A stretch of 64,000 bases of DNA from Cinnamomum chago (Eukaryota; Streptophyta; Magnoliopsida; Laurales; Lauraceae). Made by a program: the position numbers and the translations under genes. The stretch lies in the NCBI GenBank assembly GCA_038049695.1, contig CP142452.1:68825501-68889500 (forward strand), written 5' to 3'. The notes below the pieces were generated by a model. That model was not told where the DNA came from. It ran no database searches and saw only the letters and a program-made list of their open reading frames with translations. Shown in pieces: positions 25,501 to 34,330 of the stretch (position 1 is its first letter; each line of letters starts with the position of its first letter).

Positions 25501-27638
25501 GGCCAACCCCAACAGAAGACCAGGAAAAACTACAATGGAAGGGAATTACATTCCTCAAATAGCAAAGCCATTACAAAAGGGGGCATTAAGTAAATCCTTC
25601 AGCTCAGATTGTAGAAATTCAATATATTTTGTTCACATTTGTCATATTTAAATGTGTGTTCATTTCTCATGTGGTTTGTATATAAGGTCTAGGCCTTCTC
25701 ACAACTAATAAATGCTCAAAAAATCAAAACACTGGCCATGCAAATGGAAAAAGTTAATAGCACTTGTACATCCCCATCATATTGCAAGCAGCACATCATG
25801 AATGTGAACTGAGAGAAAATTTCAGATGAAGTAGGAAAAGTTATGGAATCACTCACCAGTGGCATGTACTGTATCCAACTTCAGAAGGAAGAAAAGTCCA
25901 AAGCAAATGGACCAAAAGAAACCACATATGTCAGAAGGTAAAATTAAAAACAGTCGAGATACAAAAATAACTAAATTTGAGATAAAAAAAATGTATAAAG
26001 GTCTACATACTTGAAAGAAAGATTGGCATTTCATTTTTACGAGCTTTCTCAAAAGCTTCCTCACCCCATGGGTACCAATCAACCTTCAGCAGAAAGAAAA
26101 ATGCAGTTAATTAATTGTTCCTATTGTAGAAACTAGAACTAGCTAGGACAAATTAAACTGCAGAAACAGCAACTCATTGCAGCTCGTTGCCGTCAGTTTA
26201 CTTTACATGAAGCATATTAAAATAATGCAACAAAATAGACCAAACGCTGGTTCCATACTTAACTATCTTGTGTTAGTCCCTTATACAAAACAATTTGCAG
26301 CTTCTAACCAGACAACTAGCGAATGCAAATTAACTCCACAGGCATTAACCCAGACTACAGTAAGGTTTCCCTATATGAAACACTTGTGCAAGACAATAGT
26401 AAGGTCCACAGGAATTAACCCAGATTCCACCCGTCTGGCATTTACTTAGATTAGTAAAAGTCAAGTAAAGCCCTCATTTTTCAGATAAGGAGTCGAGTCA
26501 CGTCAATAGTACAAAAAAACTCAAAAAACAACCTCATTTCTCCACTAAAAGACAAAAAAAAAAATGCACTTTTCTATAAAAAAAAAAAAAGTCAAAAAGA
26601 TTTCATACCAAACAACTATAACCCAATTATATTTTATTTTCTCTTGATTTGATTTGATGCTTTACTACACTTTATTTTACATGTAAAATTACCGATCGGG
26701 CCGGTTTCACTGTATAAAACACTTCTGAAAAACAATAGGAACCGAAATGACAGTATCAGCAGTTGATGGATAAAGGATACTTGAGCTTGAAAACAGTACC
26801 ACATACGTTAGAATTTCAGAATTGTGTTTGGATCCAATATTGACTCACTGATAGCTATACAAATGGAGGATTTGGAAACCACATAATCAGTTAGAAATGA
26901 TTAAAAGCTATGGCGTGCTTCAACAAAATTCAAATCTGAAAAAAGGTGCGTTCCACCAGTATCTCAAGCTGGCAATTTGAATAACCAGTCCCCAAATCAC
27001 CCACTCTGCCACATGTGGCTGTCATCCAAACATGCTCCCAATTCCGAATAAATCAAAATTACCCACTATGGTTGCTCAAGCCTCCAATCAATTCAGTGAA
27101 TAACCAGTCCCAAATCACAATTCAACCCATTTTATGTTACACCCAAAGAACAGGAAACACCAATAAAATAGTTATAGCATTAGAATTGGACAAGTTATGA
27201 TAGTTTAATACCACTCAAACCAAAGTCATTTGTTCATCCAAATCCCAAACACCCCACATAGATAGATCATAGATAGACACATATATATGCAGAGAGAAAG
27301 AGTACTGGGTTATGCGCGTGCTGAAGAAGGTATGGGCTGTGCTCGGAGGCAAGGCGATTGGTGTGTTTGTGCATCTGGGTTCCTTCTGCCATGGCCAAAA
27401 CCTTCACAAAATGGAATGGGCGAGAAGAAAGAGATGGAATTGAAGGAAAAAGGGATGTGGGTTTTGTTAGATATGTTGGGTTCTTCAATGGAAAGCGATT
27501 GCGAGAGGTAGAAATCAACCTACTGAGCATGAAACGGAGATTTAGAGAACATGGAGAAGAAGCTGGAGAGGGAGAGAAGATTGAAGTGTACAGGTGGGAA
27601 GGATGTGTTTTGGGTGAGAAGGCATTGAAAAATGTCAT
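9944..27638 (-). CDS. SPATA20/YyaL-family thioredoxin-domain protein (DUF255), 15 exons, 837 aa
   Basis: Coding exons from 5' to 3' on the minus strand are 27638-27306, 26083-26011, 25878-25857, 25178-25100, 24810-24778, 24333-24185, 24096-23940, 17271-17031, 16875-16634, 14675-14412, 14262-14152, 13089-12865, 12335-12132, 11475-11299 and 10147-9944. They sum to 2514 nt with every phase consistent and no stop. An N-terminal basic, Ser/Arg-rich extension (residues about 1-85) looks like an organelle transit peptide. The family opening [18 protein letters not shown] follows, then VDWYPWG and the thioredoxin-like motif CHWC (residues 141-144). [23 protein letters not shown] and the C-terminal six-hairpin glycosidase-like region ([49 protein letters not shown]) complete it. 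The family is known from bacterial YyaL and animal spermatogenesis-associated protein 20. Its biochemical role is unsettled; redox activity is suggested by CxxC. Introns 7 and 12 use GC donors. Confidence 0.95.
10355..10800. repeat. AGCTCAAGCTC-rich repeat block in intron 14
   Basis: GAGCTTGAGCTGGGC, CAAGCCCAAGCTC and similar phrases recur many times on both strands. About 10560-10725 includes two copies of a roughly 70-bp unit with GTACATAAATGTATGTA. Such AGCTCGAGCTC-type repeats are common in plant non-coding transposons. Element ends were not identified. It lies between exons 14 and 15 of the SPATA20-like gene. Confidence 0.6.
13905..14010 (-). mobile_element. Possible SINE fragment in intron 11
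   Basis: On the minus strand the segment contains a box-B-like GGGTTTGAACCC about 35 bp after GCAAGGCACCTACCC. A box-A-like CCACAGTTGG lies before that. No A-rich tail or duplication was found, so this is only a candidate. Confidence 0.3.
14836..14915 (-). mobile_element. tRNA-like SINE head remnant in intron 9
   Basis: Minus-strand text GTAGCAAAGTTGGATGATGC resembles box A. GAGGTTGTGAGTTCGAGTC, 30-40 bp later, resembles box B of a tRNA-derived SINE. The 3' half and tail are not recognised. Confidence 0.4.
15714..15736. repeat. (AATA)n microsatellite
   Basis: Repeated AAAT units within intron 9 of the SPATA20-like gene, next to a C-rich tract. Confidence 0.85.
15975..16050. mobile_element. 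Plant retroposon 3'-end fragment (CAT-repeat plus GTTGGGGTCAGCTACATGAA)
   Basis: A short trinucleotide run ATCATCATCATC is followed by AAACCCTTGACCCAATTATG and GTTGGGGTCAGCTACATGAA. This phrase is dispersed through many plant genomes and may be the reverse-oriented tail of an RTE-type LINE (from memory). It lies in intron 9; neighbouring DNA to about 16400 looks like further MITE debris. Confidence 0.4.
17521..19490 (-). mobile_element. 5'-truncated LINE, antisense-inserted copy in intron 7 (same strand as the gene)
   Basis: Read on the minus strand, it begins with the C-terminal region of a plant LINE ORF2 ([20 protein letters not shown], about 19440-19380). It continues through zf-RVT-like text to an RNase H domain ([20 protein letters not shown], about 18045-17990) and ends in TTTCAGCTGCCGATAAAA with an A tail (a T run at 17519-17531 on the plus strand). 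Stops and frameshifts are frequent. It lies in the 6.7-kb intron 7. Its 3' end matches that of the opposite-strand LINE. Confidence 0.75.
19544..19592. repeat. (AT)n(AG)n microsatellite between the two LINEs
   Basis: A run of TATATA followed by GAGAGA separates the 5' ends of the two oppositely oriented LINE copies. Confidence 0.88.
19626..23330 (+). mobile_element. Longer LINE copy in intron 7, opposite strand to the gene
   Basis: In order: a post-endonuclease segment (19626-20100, with [13 protein letters not shown]); RT palm text ([20 protein letters not shown] near 20640-20700); the catalytic block [13 protein letters not shown] (about 20940-20980), where the usual FADD is FAND; the zf-RVT region; and an RNase H domain ([19 protein letters not shown], about 22875-22930). 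The 3' end is ATTTCAGCTACCAATAATTG near 23305-23325. No endonuclease domain is visible, and many frameshifts show the copy is dead. It faces away from the 5' end of the minus-strand copy (head-to-head). Confidence 0.78.
23597..23799 (+). mobile_element. tRNA-derived SINE in intron 7
   Basis: A box-A-like GCAGCCCAGTTGGTTGGGCA (23606-23625) and a box-B-like GGTTCGATCAT (about 23651-23661) have tRNA-like spacing. The element ends in a 17-A tail at 23783-23799. Two internal repeats of GCTTCTTTTCCCATGG-type sequence follow the head. I see no exact target-site duplication, so the left border is approximate. Confidence 0.68.
25857..25878 (-). CDS. SPATA20-like gene, 22-nt micro-exon 3
   Basis: Only 22 nt long, spliced with AG before TTGGATACAG and donor GTGAGT after CACTG. 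It supplies part of Ile136, then Gly-Tyr-Ser-Thr-Cys-His, and two bases of Trp143. Without it the CHWC motif is lost and the frame shifts. It is required for joining exon 2 (phase 1) to exon 4 (phase 2). Confidence 0.9.
27306..27638 (-). CDS. SPATA20-like gene, exon 1 (transit peptide and family N-terminus)
   Basis: Exon 1 encodes residues 1-111. Met codons at residues 37 ([13 protein letters not shown]) and 83 ([13 protein letters not shown]) are alternative starts. The last gives a protein without the leader, as in bacteria and animals. The first ATG is chosen because the frame is open and Ser/Arg/Pro-rich with few acids, typical of plastid or mitochondrial presequences. The donor GTACTC follows the codon for Pro in HAHNP. 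Confidence 0.85.
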
Positions 27639-28445
27639 TTTGGATCAAATAGAGAATAAGAAGAGATGATGTTTGATGATGAGTCATCTCTCTCCCCATC
27701 TCGTGGGGAAGACAGCTGGGGGATGCCCCACCGTTAAAGATTGAGGAATCTTGACCGTTAACCAGGTGGGGTCGGTTACAAGATTTGGTATGGATCAGAG
27801 ATTGACGAGTTAGTTTTTTACGAGAACGTGAAAGTTTACGAACTCTACTGATAGAATCAAGTGAAGTAAAATTAATTTTGAAGAATGAAAAAAAATATAA
27901 TTGAGTTATGATTGTATTTTATTTTTAATTATTTGTTATAAAAAAAAATTTTACTTTGGATAAAAGTGGTTATTTTTTAATTTTTTTAAAAAAGATTGAG
28001 GGAGTTTTGAATTAAAGTGTTTTTCATGTAACATGTTGTCTGAAAAATGAAGATTTTACTTAATTTTTACTATATTAGTAAAGTGCCAAATTAAGTTGGG
28101 GATAGGGTGTAGGTGTAGCCTTATAGGTATGAAGACCCATGGGTAATTTCGTCAAAATATTTTTTATAATTGCCAATCATCACTTTTTGGTAAATTTTCA
28201 AATATCTATCTTTATTATATTAGAATTTTTACAAAAATAAAAAAGACTTACGAAAAAACATGGATTAGACGGATTGAATAAGAAATCTTTGCCAAAAAAA
28301 GTGTATCCGAAGGCCTACGTTGTGAAAAGACAATTTTACCTTTGGCTCGTTAAAACCTAGAGGCATATTTGAGGGTATATCCAATTGAAATGCTTTCTTC
28401 TTACACCTTTGTATTTGAGGAGTATATGTCGCCTACACATTACAT
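27639..28445. other. Upstream region of the SPATA20-like gene
   Basis: This stretch separates the minus-strand start codon from MULE-1 and should hold the gene's promoter. It is AT-rich with T/A homopolymers. No unambiguous TATA box at a sensible distance was found, and no other gene. Confidence 0.4.
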
Positions 28446-28454
28446 TTTTTTTTA
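28446..28454. repeat. Left 9-bp target-site duplication of MULE-1
   Basis: TTTTTTTTA, identical to 36234-36242. The sequence is of low complexity but has the right length and sits exactly at both ends of the inverted repeats. Confidence 0.8.
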
Positions 28455-28700
28455 GGGAATTTTACAAAAAAAAGTGCCTCTGTATATGTATTCCACGGTT
28501 TTAACAACAAATACACATAAACACCGGAATCAGTGTTCGTATATGAATTTTGGACACCTTTACCCTCCACATGTATTAAACGACATCGCCATCTATTTTA
28601 CCCATTCCCGCCAACCTTTCACGTCTATTACTCTGTTTCTCCATCTCCCGCTCTGCATGCATTCTCCCCTCCCTCCTCTCCCTTCTCTCTCGCCTGCTGT
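28455..28700. repeat. Left terminal inverted repeat of MULE-1
   Basis: The first 20 bases match the right end closely. The remainder aligns with gaps and merges into a C/T-rich tract (28640-28750) mirrored by the G/A-rich tract at the right end. The inner limit is approximate. Confidence 0.75.
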
Positions 28701-30329
28701 GTTGTTGCCTACCATCGGTTCACTGCTCTTGCCCTCTTCTTCTCCGGCCTCGCCCTTCACCGTCATAGATAGCAGTCAACGGCCAAGATTCAAAGTGCAG
28801 CAACATCATAAGAATAAAAGGAGTGCCCAGACGAAGCACTGCGAACGATCAGGTTATGTATTCTATCTTTTGTATGCCATCTCCTGTTATTTTATCCAGC
28901 ACCCAATCTTTATCTCTTCTCATTCGGCTGCCTAGTGGTGGAGAAAAATATAAGTGGCTGCAAGGAAGAGGACACCGAATGTCAAGTAGATGCATGCACA
29001 GAAAGCTAGTCTTGTGGGAGCTAAGTGGGTTTATTTTTTGTTTTTTTTTTCCCCCCTCTAGTGTCTGGCAGCCAGTGATGCTCCGTCGTTGCCAGAGTTG
29101 GAGAAAATCTTCAATATGAAAGAGGATTTTTCTAGCAAATAAAGGTTAGAACTTGCATAACATAGCCATTTTGGGTTTCTCAACAAATCTAGAATGCTGA
29201 GTTCTGTTAGTTCTCTCTCTTGTTCTTGTTGCTCACAAAGTGCTTGAACAAATTTTTTATTGAGTTCTGTCATTTTTTTCTATCTTGTTCTTGTTTGGTG
29301 CATGTTTGGTTTTCAGCTGAAATCTGTGCGTGAGAATTATCTTGTATTATGGCCATTCTTACTAGAACTTTACCCGCATTGAATGTGTCATCTGTTTATA
29401 TTAAATGAAAAGCTTGATAACTGTATTGTGCAAAACTATTGTCTGCACACTCAATTGGCTTTTTAGGACGTCTCATTAACGGTGCTGAGCCTTCCACCTT
29501 TCAAGGGAAAAAAACTCTATAGATTTAGTCCTGCAATCGTGACGCCTCAAACATCAAACAGAATTTGTCAAATGTTGATTCAACTTGTATACATGGTACC
29601 TATTTTAGCATAAGTCTCATTTAAGTAATTTGTTGTTCGGGTTCTTGCCATGCATATTAGTTGTTTGGGTGATTTTTTGTTCCTTTTCTGTTATGGGCTT
29701 TACTCGAATTCAATATACCCATTAGAAATATAGTCGTTCCCCCCTTTTTGTTGTTTTTTTGTCTCATTTCCCTCTTGGCTAAATCCCAAATGTAGGCCCT
29801 CAATACGTTGGGTGTTTTGAATACATCGGTGGTTAAGACGACAAAACCTGACGGCAAATTAGTTAGCTTAAATTAGTTTTGGCTTGGGCTCAACTATAGG
29901 CTCATGACGCCATTATGATCATCAAGTAAGTTTGGTTAACCTTCTGGTCATGCTCTTTCTTTGGATGATGTTATGTATTCACGATTAGAGGGAATGTTTG
30001 AGATTGATGATTATATTCAGTATTTTTTGGTTAGTTAAAATGATAGAATCTTTGCAATCTTGTTGAGATTGATTGATTGATTGATTTCACTACTTACACG
30101 ACATGCGCAGCAATGACCATGGGAGACCGCGTTCAAATGGGTTGTGGATTTCGTCGTTGTGGTTTAATATATAAGCCCCAGTCCATAAGAGACTAAAGCT
30201 TTAGATACCCAGGTTCAAAATCAATTAGTTTGAGATTTGTATATCCTTCATCTTTGTAGAGGAATTATTTGTATCTACATATTTACTCATTGAATGAGTG
30301 ACAATGGGAATGAAGTGAATCCATGAGTC

Positions 30330-31205
30330 CTCATTATCCGTGAGTCATTTCATACAATACTCTAAATCAAATGAATCCGTGAGTCCTTCTCATTATCTAC
30401 GGGGCTCAAATTAAATCCAACAATATTCTGTTGTTGGACACCAAATTGATATAAAGAAAATAAAAAGTAATGTAGCGATTTCATTATCATAAAAAATTCT
30501 GCTTATAGAGAAATTACCCGAATTGTATGAAATGGTGATTCCTTCAAATTACTGATCTACCCAATTATGGATTCCCTCCTTTTCTGTTGCTGGAAACCAA
30601 AAAATTGGAAGTGAAACCAAAAATGCACGTCAACAATATTCATTATCGATAAATCCCCAATAATCTAATTCAAGTGTCATCCATGCAACTTCTCACTAAG
30701 TACGAATCTCAGATTAAAGCCTGTACTATTACGCTGTTGAACTCCAAAATTGATATAAATAAAAAACAAGTTTTGTAGCGATTTCGTTATCATAAATAAA
30801 TTTCTTTCTAGGGAAATTACAAAAATTGTATGGAATGGAGATTCCTTCACATTGTTGATCCACTTCATTATGGAATCCCTTCTTGACTGTTGCTCAAAAC
30901 TACCAAATATGGAAGCAGAACCAACAATACATGCCAACAACATTCGTTATTAGTAAATTCTCAACAATATAAATGTTAGGTGAATCCGTGAGTCCTTCTC
31001 ACTATTTAATTATCGCAAATTGAAGACAACATTATTACGTTGTTGGACACCAAATTGATAAAAAGAAAATAAAAAGTATTGTATCGAGTTAGTTATCATA
31101 AAAAATTCTAGTTCGTGTGAAATTAGTGAAATTTTGTGAAATGGTGATACCTTCACATTGCTGATCCACCTCATTATTGAGTCTCTCCTTTTTGGTTGTT
31201 GGAAA
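30330..31205 (+). repeat. MULE-1 left subterminal array: three about 300-bp units
   Basis: Three consecutive units start near 30372, 30680 and 30980. Each has GAGTCCTTCTCA-like text, GTTGTTGGACACCAAATTGA, GTAGCGATTTCGTTATCATA (variants), then GAATGGTGATTCCTTCACAT and CCTCATTATGGA-like text. Divergence between units is moderate, so the array is old. Related sequence occurs in inverse orientation at 33740-34330. Confidence 0.78.
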
Positions 31206-31781
31206 CTGATACGCTTTTATATATATATATATATATATGGGGGTTCTCAATACAAATTCCCCATCATTCTAATGATGGAAACCGGAAGTTTGATGATGTA
31301 CAATCAGATTATTATAACGATATTGTAATGAAAGTTAGCTTTCCCTTTTCACAAGCTATTACATTGAAACCTCCGTCTCTTGAATATGTTCTCGTGTAAA
31401 ATGCCTACTGTTGAAAGGATATATATGTTGTTGAGATGCTATCTGTACCACTAAATGGCAACAATGAATGGATTTTTATAAATCAATCTACGTTGTTTTA
31501 CAATTTCGACTTATTCAATATCAATTGGTAAATGTTAGTTTTTAGTTTTTTGCTCTTTTCTTTCTTTTTAAACTAACGGAGTAGTCCACTTCTGTTTCAT
31601 CTTCTATTCACCTTTGAGTGAAGCCGCGGTACGTTGGCAACTTTGACTGATCTTGTTGTTATGCAATTTAATATGACAAATTCAGTTTGATTATCATTCT
31701 TGATACACAACGTGGATTTGTCTGCCATGAGATGATAGATAGGTAGTCGTTTTACTCTCAAGACCATGTGCCAGTGGCAGG

Positions 31782-32165
31782 ATGTCTGAACGCAATCTAC
31801 TTGTCATATTCCATTGTGGTGGACAATTAGTATGGGACAATGGAAGTCCAGTTTATAATGGAGGTAGCCCCAAGATGGCATTCCTGAAAAGGTCCCTAAC
31901 TTATTCAGAATTGGTCCAAAAAATATTTGACATCTCAATTGGACACATCCCAAATATCCAATACCTTCACCAAAATGGTAAAGTATGCACTTTGGCCGAC
32001 ATAAAAAATGATGACGATGTAGAAGTGATGTTAAGAGCATCTGCGGGGGATGACAGTGCAGTGTACCTGTACATCCAGCCAATCTCGGACCATGGAACCG
32101 ATCATCAATGGAATGAACAAAGGTGTGCTATGATGAAACTGAAGGTTTTCAACATTTTCATTTGA
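31782..32165 (+). CDS. MULE-1 PB1-domain frame (transposase N-terminal type)
   Basis: A 127-codon frame begins MSERNLLVIFHCGGQLVWDN and shows the PB1-like fold pattern found at the N-terminus of many plant MULE transposases. A basic/aromatic first strand and Gly-Gly are followed by LTYSELVQKIFDISIG, and later by the acidic loop IKNDDDVEVMLRAS and VYLYIQP. The minus-strand MULE relic at 46.6-46.9 kb carries a related PB1 joined to a real transposase core. Here the domain is followed by the tryptophan-motif tract instead. A splice donor (AAG/GTTTTC near 32144) could link the two parts, but this is inference. Confidence 0.7.
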   Translation: MSERNLLVIFHCGGQLVWDNGSPVYNGGSPKMAFLKRSLTYSELVQKIFDISIGHIPNIQYLHQNGKVCTLADIKNDDDVEVMLRASAGDDSAVYLYIQPISDHGTDHQWNEQRCAMMKLKVFNIFI

Positions 32166-32280
32166 TACATGAATATATGAATGAAGCATATAAGAACAGA
32201 CATAAGGATGACATGACCATCACGCTCAAGGAAACCAATATATGTGACTACACAATGGGACACAATTGTACAATTGTACT

Positions 32281-32324
32281 CTCTCTCACACACACACACA
32301 CGCACGCACACTCTCTCTCTTCTT
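32281..32324. repeat. (CT)n(CA)n(CT)n microsatellite
   Basis: CTCTCT, CACACA, then CTCTCT again, between the PB1 frame and the tryptophan-motif tract, probably in an intron or spacer. Confidence 0.88.
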
Positions 32325-32340
32325 TAATGAAAATTATGTA

Positions 32341-33327
32341 AGGATGCGAAAGTCGATATATGGGGCACTGATAACATAATTGCAGACAGCTGGGGGAAAG
32401 AAACTAGTTCGAATGGAGGTCAGGAAGTGTAGTGGAATAAAGAAAGGGATGGAAGCAATGGAGATGAATCTTCTCCTGAACAAATTGCACATGGTCGAAT
32501 CAACTCTACAGTAAAAATTGGCATTAGTTATAAATTAATCTGATGGCTGGAAGAAACCAATTGTCCAACTTGGAGATCAAGTCCGTGATTGGGAAGCTGC
32601 AAGTGAAAGGGGCGAAGATAAACTCGAAAGTGAAACTGAGGGAGATCATCCTACTAATGGGATGAGTGGTTGGGAGAAAAGAAATAAAAGTACATTCCAA
32701 TCGTGTTCACCTCAAGAAATTAGAAAAGAATATGGAAGATGGGAACAATGGAAGTGTGTGTGGAAAGGATGCTTGGAATAGCAAAAATGTCAACTTGAGG
32801 GGCACAGGAGGAGGAAACCAGGACAGAGGCGAAGGGGTCGTTGATGGCCATCAAAGGAATTGGAACCAAAGGAAAGGTGACTATGAAAATGTAACAACTT
32901 CTTGGGGCAAAGCGGTGGGCACCAAAACAATAAAATAGAACAGGACCATCATTTGGATGTATTGGATAATGCCTCTGGTACTGGGAATGAAGGACCTGAT
33001 AAAAACGAAGCAGAATATTGGAACAATATGACCGATGTAGATGGAATTCAGACGGGGTTTGGGATGATGCAAGTGGAAAGAAAGACAAACCAAAAGTGGG
33101 TTGGGGAATTCAAGAAGGTGGTTGGAGCAAAGCATACGATGAGAGTGGAGGCTGGTATGAGAGTCGGGAGGAGTCAAAATATGGGAATGCAAGGGGTTTG
33201 GAATAAGGGGTCTGCTGGCCATGGTCAGCCAGATGGCTGGAGCAAATCTCATCCTTATCCTGGTGATCAGGCATCTCATTGGACTAAAGGAGGTAGGTCT
33301 GAGGACTGGATTATGTGTAATGGGTAG
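32341..33327 (+). pseudogene. MULE-1 tryptophan/glycine-motif (WG/GW-like) tract, frameshifted
   Basis: Over about 1 kb the three plus frames alternately yield Trp motifs in polar, Gly/Asp/Lys/Ser-rich context: DIWGTDN, ADSWGKE, DGWKKP, RDWEAA, SGWEKR, DAWNSK, RNWNQR, TSWGKA, EYWNNM, RWNSDG, VGWGIQEGGWSK, GGWYES, VWNKGS, DGWSKS, HWTKGG and EDWIM. Tryptophan spacing is mostly 10-30 residues. Several stops or frameshifts (for example near 32430, 32540 and 32938) break continuity, so the copy is a pseudogene or needs splicing. Such tracts are characteristic of Argonaute-binding platforms (for example the C-termini of plant NRPE1 and SPT5L/KTF1). Whether this one derives from such a gene is inference. 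Confidence 0.6.
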
Positions 33328-33739
33328 TGGAAAAGATTTAATGAAAATTACTTGGGTTTTAGCCATTACATCAAGCGAGAAGGAAAATTACATCAAGCGA
33401 GAAGGAAAACAACAAATTTGTAGAGACCACACGGTTTCCAGAAATTATAATCTTCCATTGAATACTTGTGACAATGGAACCGCACCCATAAAAATGCGAC
33501 AAGAAAAGATTTAGAAATCCAGCAATGCCCAATAAAAATCTAATGAAAACAAGAGGCATTGCACATCTAAAGACAAGGGAGAAATCAAAAGAAATAATTA
33601 CCAGACTGAAGGAGGCTTTAAAACAAAAAAAATTACCGAACTGAATGAGGCTTTCTACTTCTCCAGTACTCGATCCAGGCTTGTCAGGATACACTTTTGA
33701 AATATCAACCTTTGCATATGCAACATATCAAACAAAAGA

Positions 33740-34330
33740 AGTAATTGTTAATGTTATGTTCTTCATCCAAATATTACTGTCCAACAACATAATAGTGGGG
33801 ACATTATATTGAGGTGATACACAATAACAAGGACTTAGATTTCATTGACTTTTGATTAATGAAAAAAATGATATTTGTCTTTAATAACGAAATCGATAGC
33901 ATACTACTTTTTTTCTTCATCCGCTTTTGGTTTCCAACATCATGAGTATGGTTACTTTGTATTTAGATGCCTAAATGATTAGAGGGACTCGCAATGGAGA
34001 ATGTAATTCGATTATTGAGGAAAAATAAAATTGTTCTTTGATAATGATATCGTCACAATTTTTTTTTTCTTCACCTAGTTTTAGTATCCTATAAAAAAAA
34101 CATGCTGAATTTAAATTGAGATGCATAAAACATTAGAAGGACTCGAGATTTCATTCAATGTTGATTATCGTTCAATTTTCTGATAACGATATCGTTTTAG
34201 TAATTTTTAGGTTCTCATCCACTTTTTTTGCAGCCTACACACGACGATAATGAATGTATAATGGCATGCATAGGCAATGGAGAAGACTTAAGAACTTCAC
34301 CCATATTGTGATCTCAACATCTTTCATGTG
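33740..34330 (-). repeat. MULE-1 right subterminal array, inverse to the left array
   Basis: About three to four units of roughly 150 bp. Their reverse complement contains TGTTGGAAACCAAAAGCGGA, CTATCGATTTCGTTATTAAA and GAGTCCTTCTAATG, recognisably the left-array motifs. Copies of the ATAAYGAWATCGTT core lie near 33885, 34043 and 34186. The opposite orientation on either side of the coding part is what extended subterminal inverted repeats would give. Confidence 0.68.

Noticed and set aside
27287-27669. Plus-strand frames of 74 and 103 codons
   Set aside because: They are antisense to exon 1 of the SPATA20-like gene, which has strong family match and correct splice phases.
28474-28935. 153-codon plus-strand frame
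   Set aside because: Lies in the C/T-rich left terminal repeat of MULE-1; no family match and low complexity.
32720-33366. Minus-strand frames of 122 and 161 codons
   Set aside because: They are shadows of the plus-strand tryptophan-motif tract; their proline/serine/histidine-rich text reflects the complement of TGG/GGA-rich DNA.
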